Program-made: the position numbers and the translations under genes
DNA from: Caldilineales bacterium
GTDB lineage: Bacteria > Chloroflexota > Anaerolineae > J102
Reading direction: 5' to 3'
Length of the DNA: 46,418 nucleotides
NCBI GenBank assembly: GCA_019695115.1
Contig: JAIBAP010000049.1
Span: 1 to 46,418 of the forward strand
The notes under the pieces: model-generated
The model's input: only the letters and a program-made list of their open reading frames with translations
Told to the model about the DNA's origin: nothing
Database searches by the model: none
Shown here: positions 42,486-46,418 of the stretch, piece after piece
How positions within the stretch are numbered: the first letter of the stretch is position 1
Layout of the letters: every line of letters starts with the position of its first letter

Positions 42486-43781
42486 TCATGCGACTATAGG
42501 GGCATCAAGGGGATACGCATCGACCACAGGTTGCCCCATCCGCCGCGCCGAGAGCCAGAAACCAAACGGCAGGAGCAGCCAGGGCACGAGGTAGGGGAAG
42601 AAAGCCAGCGGTGTCGCCAGGGGCGGCAAGCTGCGGGCGCGTAGCTCAGGATACACCATCTGCGCCAGCCAGACCAAGAGGTAACAGGACAGAACGAAGG
42701 TGAGGGCGAGGGCGACCGGCCGCCGGACGAAGCGATCGGCGGCATCGGCCTGCCGATAGCCCTGCCACTGCCCGGCCAGCCCTGTGAGCAGCCCGCCCGC
42801 CACGGCCAGCAGCAGGACGGGTTCGGGCAGGACGATGGGATGAAAGCCGAACAGGGGGAGCACGAACCAAACCAGGAGCCAGATGCCGCCCCAGACCGCC
42901 AGCGCCAGACGACCCCAGGCCGGGCGGAAGACGCCATCCGACCACAGCAACATGGACGCCAGCAGCCCGCTCAACCCGGTCGCCCGCAGCAGCCCGGTGA
43001 GCGCCTGTCCCAGGCCGAGGAAATCGAGGGCGTTGGTCAAGGCCCGGCCGCTCTGCATGAACCCGGCCGCAAACAAGAGTAAGCTCATCGTCGCCAGGGC
43101 GCCGGCCTGGCCGACCGCCCGGTTGCCGCCGCTGTGCCAGAAAAGCAGGGTGCAGAGGCCGGCGTAGGCCAGGGCGAAGAGCGCCACCGCCAGGGCGTGG
43201 GCATTGCGATAGCCAACCCAACCCATGCTGCCCAGGAAGCGGGCCATGAGCGGCGGCAGGGACAGTGACTCGGAAGCCAGCGTGAACATGCTGATCATTG
43301 CTACTATCAGACAGAGGCCGAAAAGGCCCAACTGCCCCAATCCCACCTGGCGAGTGTTCGCCCTGGCCAGGCGCGGCTCCAGGCGGGCGTACAGCCAGCC
43401 GGTCGCCACTCCCCAGACCAGCGGAATCCAGGCAAAGAGGGCGGCCCTCACCGGCGGCGCCGCCAGATCAAGCTCGCCGCCGCTTACCCGCAAGAAGAGG
43501 ATCGCCACCAGCACAGTTACTATCCCGCCGAAGGTCGCGCCCTTGACCAGCGCCCGCCCCGGCAGCCAGCGCCAGACCAGCCCCAGCAACACGCCGCCCA
43601 GGAGACCGAGGATGGCGCCCATGATGCCGATCACCAGCGTGCCGCCCAGGGTGAAGGACGGCTCCATACGGCCGATGAGGGCGACGCCGCGCATGGCCAG
43701 GCGGGCGCCGAGGCCGCCGACAACGGCGCCAGTGAGCGCGCCCGAAAGTGCAGACGCAGCCAGTCGGTTCAAATCGATCAT
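42486..43781 (-). CDS. polytopic membrane protein of unknown function
   Basis: I chose the ATG at 43781 because GGAGGAAGG precedes it; the product is 431 residues. About eleven to twelve hydrophobic helices span the length, including ALTGAVVGGLGARLAMRGVA, LVIGIMGAILGLLGGVLLGL and LAVWGGIWLLVWFVLPLFGF. I see no transporter signature or catalytic motif. The arrangement of Gly-rich helices resembles uncharacterised membrane families of high-GC bacteria. It lies downstream of upp on the same strand, separated by a perfect palindrome, so co-transcription is uncertain. Confidence 0.75.
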   Translation of the reverse strand: MIDLNRLAASALSGALTGAVVGGLGARLAMRGVALIGRMEPSFTLGGTLVIGIMGAILGLLGGVLLGLVWRWLPGRALVKGATFGGIVTVLVAILFLRVSGGELDLAAPPVRAALFAWIPLVWGVATGWLYARLEPRLARANTRQVGLGQLGLFGLCLIVAMISMFTLASESLSLPPLMARFLGSMGWVGYRNAHALAVALFALAYAGLCTLLFWHSGGNRAVGQAGALATMSLLLFAAGFMQSGRALTNALDFLGLGQALTGLLRATGLSGLLASMLLWSDGVFRPAWGRLALAVWGGIWLLVWFVLPLFGFHPIVLPEPVLLLAVAGGLLTGLAGQWQGYRQADAADRFVRRPVALALTFVLSCYLLVWLAQMVYPELRARSLPPLATPLAFFPYLVPWLLLPFGFWLSARRMGQPVVDAYPLDAPIVA

Positions 43782-43809
43782 GGCCTTCCTCCATCGTATC
43801 TGCAGTGGC

Positions 43810-43842
43810 AGAGTTGCCAACTTTCCAAAAGTTGGCAACTCT
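43810..43842. repeat. 15-bp perfect inverted repeat
   Basis: AGAGTTGCCAACTTT and AAAGTTGGCAACTCT form a perfect 15-bp stem with loop CCA, between the upp stop and the membrane-protein start. It has no T-run on either strand, so it is not a classical intrinsic terminator. A repetitive palindromic element or a hairpin-only terminator is likely. Confidence 0.85.
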
Positions 43843-43854
43843 ACTATACGCCCG

Positions 43855-44508
43855 TCATCCTGTCCCGAATTGCCGGTCGCCGGCGTCGCCCAGGCCGGGG
43901 ACGATGAAGCCGCGCGGGGGATCGCCCGGCTTCTGCGGCTCCGGCGTCAGGTGGCTGTCCAGCGCCGCCAGATAGATTTCTACGTCGGGATGCGCTTCCG
44001 AAAGCGTCTTCACGCCCTCCGGCGCGCCGATGATGCCCAGATACTTGATTCGTCCCGCCCCCCATCGTTTGAGCACATCCACCGTGGCCGTGGCCGAACC
44101 GCCCGTGGCCAGCATCGGGTCCAGCACCAGCACCACCTGCACGGTGGCGGCGGCGGGCAGCTTGTTGTAATACTCCACCGGCTTGAGCGTGCGCTCGTCG
44201 CGATACAGCCCGATATGCCAGACCTCTGCCTGCGGCATCAGCTCCCAGATCCCGTTCACCATCCCCAGTCCGGCGCGCAGGATGGGCACCAGGCCGATGC
44301 GTTCCTCCAGCTTGAAGCCATCGGCCTCGGCCAGCGGCGTCGGCACCTTCAGGGGCGAAAGGGCCAGGTCGGCGGTGGCTTCGTAGGCCAGGAGGATGGT
44401 GATCTCGCGGATAAGGTCGCGGAATTTGCGCGGTTCGGTGGTGTGGTTGCGGAGCAGCGTGACTTTGTGGCGGATGAGCGGGTGGGTCGAGACAACAATT
44501 TGGGACAT
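43855..44508 (-). CDS. upp: uracil phosphoribosyltransferase
   Basis: UPRT makes UMP from uracil and PRPP in pyrimidine salvage. The product is 217 residues from ATG 44508; AAGGA lies upstream, and an ATG three codons earlier (44517) would lack it. Motifs are HPLIRHKVTLLRN near the N-terminus, EERIGLVPILRAGLGM for the flexible loop region, the PRPP-binding LDPMLATGGSATATVD (129-144), and the uracil-binding C-terminal GFIVPGLGDAGDRQFGTG. Length and motifs are normal. The 224-bp upstream gap to the FAD monooxygenase gene should hold the promoter. Confidence 0.96.
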   Translation of the reverse strand: MSQIVVSTHPLIRHKVTLLRNHTTEPRKFRDLIREITILLAYEATADLALSPLKVPTPLAEADGFKLEERIGLVPILRAGLGMVNGIWELMPQAEVWHIGLYRDERTLKPVEYYNKLPAAATVQVVLVLDPMLATGGSATATVDVLKRWGAGRIKYLGIIGAPEGVKTLSEAHPDVEIYLAALDSHLTPEPQKPGDPPRGFIVPGLGDAGDRQFGTG

Positions 44509-44732
44509 GGAAAGCATCCTTTGGGCAGGTGGCAGAGGGCAGGGTGAGGTGGGTGTTGGGCGCGCGTGTGGCAGCCAGGATTGTAGACGCGCGTCCGCGG
44601 CGGCGTCAATGCAGCGAGGAGGCGATGACGCCGCGAAACCATGCCCTGCCCCTGGCCTGACCATGGACGAAGGCAAGCTCTTCGTCCTTCGTCAAATCAG
44701 AAGCGGAACCATGTTTTCGGAGCGACTTGGGT
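44509..44732. other. intergenic region upstream of upp
   Basis: No gene is supported. A short frame from ATG near 44663 on the plus strand is antisense to the monooxygenase and lacks family features. An imperfect inverted repeat around CGAAGGCAAGCTCTTCGTCCTTCG (44669-44692) is visible and may fold, but I cannot assign it. Confidence 0.4.
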
Positions 44733-45917
44733 TTAGATCCATCGCTCCATCATCGAGAGTTCCAACAAATAGGCCCGCGCTCGCACGGGGTCGGCGGCAA
44801 GGGCGCGCAGGGCCAGGTTGCGCGCCTGTCGCTGGCCGCGTTGGCGTTCGCTCATGTCGGCATAGAAGCGGCGGGCGGAGGTTTGCACGCGCTCGCTGGC
44901 AATGCGGCGGCGGATGCGGCTGTACTCGTCCAACAAAGTCGTGGGGCCGCCGGCCAGCACGCCGGCCAGGGCTGCGGCCAGGTGGTGGGCGTCATGGATG
45001 CCGCTGTTCATGCCCATGCTGCCGATGGGGTTGTTGATGTGGGCGGCGTCGCCCAACAACAGCGCCCGCCCCAGGCGGAAGCTTTCGGCCACGCGCTGGT
45101 GCACCCGATAGATCTGCCAGCTCTCGATCACGAACTCAGGCTCGGCCGCCAAAAAGCGCCACAACCGCCGGCGGAGGGCGTCGGGATGGGCGGCCTCGGT
45201 CTCGTCCTCGTCGCTCCCCAGGCGAAAGATGACGCGGGTGAAGGTGGGAAAAGTGAGGGCGATGACCCATTCGTCGGGGTCGAAGATGTAATTGACCAGC
45301 CCGATGCCGGGATAGAACGGGGCCAGATCGAGGCCGATATCGATCTGCAGAAAGCGGTCCTCGTAGGTCATGCCTTCGAATCCCAGGCCCAGCCGCCGGC
45401 GCAGGCTGCTTTGGGCGCCATCCGCGCCACACAGGTAGGCGCCGGCCGCCTGGCAGAGACCCTGCGGCGTCTCGAACCAGGCCACGACGCGGTCGCCCTG
45501 CTCGACAAAGTCGATGAAACGGTGCTCCATGTGCACCCGACCAAAACCCGTGGCCTCGATCGCCGGCTTGAGCAGGCGCGTCAGCAGGTGTTGGGGCAAC
45601 AAGAGGCGAAACGGATAGGGCGTATTGCCGGCAATGAGACGAAAATCGAAGTCGGCCACCAGTTGACGGCTGGATCGCTCCCAATACAGCAGCCGGTCGA
45701 CGCGTTGGCCCCGCGCCAGAACTTCGTCGATCACGCCCCATTCGGCCAACATCTCCAGCGTGGGCGGGTGCAGGGTGCTGGCTCGGGCCTCGTGGCTGAG
45801 TTCGGTTTCGGCTTCGTAGACGCGCACAGGCGCCTGCCGGCGCGCCAGAGCCAGGGCCAGAGAGAGGCCCACCGGGCCGGCGCCGATGATGAGGACGGGA
45901 AGACGGGGATCTTTCAC
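44733..45917 (-). CDS. FAD-dependent aromatic/flavin monooxygenase (UbiH/PHBH family)
   Basis: I chose the GTG at 45917, giving 394 residues that start VKDPRLPVLIIGAGPVGLS; a TTG at 45956 would add 13 residues. The family fingerprints are GxGxxG in GAGPVGLSLALALARR, the DG-type motif in GAYLCGADGAQSSLRRRLG, and the second FAD motif GRALLLGDAAHINNPIGSMG followed by MNSGIHDAHHLA. Such enzymes hydroxylate aromatic rings or quinone precursors. The neighbours give no pathway hint. It is opposite in direction to the main island. Confidence 0.88.
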   Translation of the reverse strand: MKDPRLPVLIIGAGPVGLSLALALARRQAPVRVYEAETELSHEARASTLHPPTLEMLAEWGVIDEVLARGQRVDRLLYWERSSRQLVADFDFRLIAGNTPYPFRLLLPQHLLTRLLKPAIEATGFGRVHMEHRFIDFVEQGDRVVAWFETPQGLCQAAGAYLCGADGAQSSLRRRLGLGFEGMTYEDRFLQIDIGLDLAPFYPGIGLVNYIFDPDEWVIALTFPTFTRVIFRLGSDEDETEAAHPDALRRRLWRFLAAEPEFVIESWQIYRVHQRVAESFRLGRALLLGDAAHINNPIGSMGMNSGIHDAHHLAAALAGVLAGGPTTLLDEYSRIRRRIASERVQTSARRFYADMSERQRGQRQARNLALRALAADPVRARAYLLELSMMERWI

Positions 45918-46080
45918 GTGGTTGAACTCTATCGATACCGTACAAACGCGCCACAAACGGCGCTATCTTCCCTTAAGACGGGCAAACCTGTCAAGACAGG
46001 TCGCGCGGATGCGAGCTATCTGCACGCCCTGGCCACCTGGCCCGCCCGGCGCTGCACCACGGCCGCCCCCACCGGCCATC

Positions 46081-46293
46081 TCACGACCTGGGACTGCGAC
46101 CCCCACCACCGGTTTTGGCCCGGCCTGCGCTGGGATGCGGGCGCACCGACGCTTCGGCCAGCAGCCTGAAGACGCCGAGTCGGTTCGTGGCCTCGACCCA
46201 CTCATCCAGCCGCGCGGTCAGGGCGGTGTACTCGCCCGCGCTCGCGGCCAGCGCCCGGCTGCGATCCTCCGCCGTTTCCCAGACTTCCATCAC
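46081..46293 (-). CDS. unassigned fragment at the right edge
   Basis: A minus-strand frame encodes MEVWETAEDRSRALAASAGE and then LDEWVEATNRLGVFRLLAEA, which looks protein-like and helical. The same frame remains open upstream with FSSPSYRKLKV-like sequence but has no start before a TGA near 46392. The last 20 residues look random. It may be a decayed or partial small protein, possibly with a ferredoxin-like ABM-type fold. I do not recognise the family. The rest of 45918-46418 holds nothing else I can support. Confidence 0.25.
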   Translation of the reverse strand: MMEVWETAEDRSRALAASAGEYTALTARLDEWVEATNRLGVFRLLAEASVRPHPSAGRAKTGGGGRSPRS

Positions 46294-46418
46294 CTTTAGT
46301 TTCCGGTAACTCGGTGACGAGTTGAAGCGCCGCGATTTCGGTATTGCGGTTCTGAACCTTACAAAAGCGATAGAAAAGGATGAGGAATGAGGTCAGGGAT
46401 GCCGTTTACGACGGCGAT

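Overview
The window is high-GC, densely coded bacterial DNA whose gene content best fits the Chloroflexota (an Anaerolineae/Caldilineae/Ardenticatenia-type genome). This is an inference from three things: a HerA-NurA operon with an extra HAS-barrel protein, secreted proteins with Pro/Thr-rich linkers and a lipoprotein of the same style, and short gaps filled by heptanucleotide tandem repeats. No rRNA, tRNA, CRISPR array or intact insertion sequence was seen.

Left part (1-5.1 kb, minus strand): a DNA-end-processing operon, nurA - HAS-barrel protein - herA. It is interrupted between its second and third members by foreign-looking material: a short DUF3800 gene, a candidate structured RNA with a consensus sigma-70 promoter on the opposite strand, a 26-codon remnant copy of the herA 5' end, and a DUF4160/DUF2442 pair of the toxin-antitoxin type. 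The pair is bracketed by the duplicated herA start. DUF4160 is cut by an in-frame TAA. This is the most unusual part of the window.

5.4-10.0 kb (plus strand): a membrane-anchored PP2C-like pseudophosphatase with an extracellular propeller-like domain, an LCP (LytR-CpsA-Psr) cell-envelope ligase and two CBS-pair proteins. 10.0-16.5 kb (minus strand): an ROK-type sugar kinase-like protein, NagA (GlcNAc-6-phosphate deacetylase) and a large secreted Asp-box protein, together an amino-sugar/glycan unit. A MalT-type LuxR regulator (16.7-19.5 kb) is divergent from it.

19.7-40.8 kb (plus strand): seventeen co-directional genes with many 4-nt overlaps. They form a peptide/amide catabolic island: a beta-amino-acid-type class III aminotransferase, an amidohydrolase, a BKACE beta-keto acid cleavage enzyme, a LarA-like protein, a complete Dpp/Opp peptide ABC transporter (binding protein, two permeases, two ATPases), four amide or peptide hydrolases (S9, M28, M55 D-aminopeptidase, C45), a ThDP enzyme, a transaldolase-family protein, a crotonase and a CrtI-like flavoprotein. 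I infer import and stepwise degradation of modified peptides, possibly containing beta- or D-amino acids.

Right part (40.9-46.4 kb, mainly minus strand): an orphan HicB-like antitoxin, a DinB-like protein with an antitoxin-like N-terminal extension, a polytopic membrane protein, upp, a FAD monooxygenase and an unassigned fragment at the edge. Two copies of a ~130-bp element in opposite orientation (5001-5129 and 30342-30477) each sit just upstream of a start codon, and most gaps hold 7-bp-period tandem repeats.
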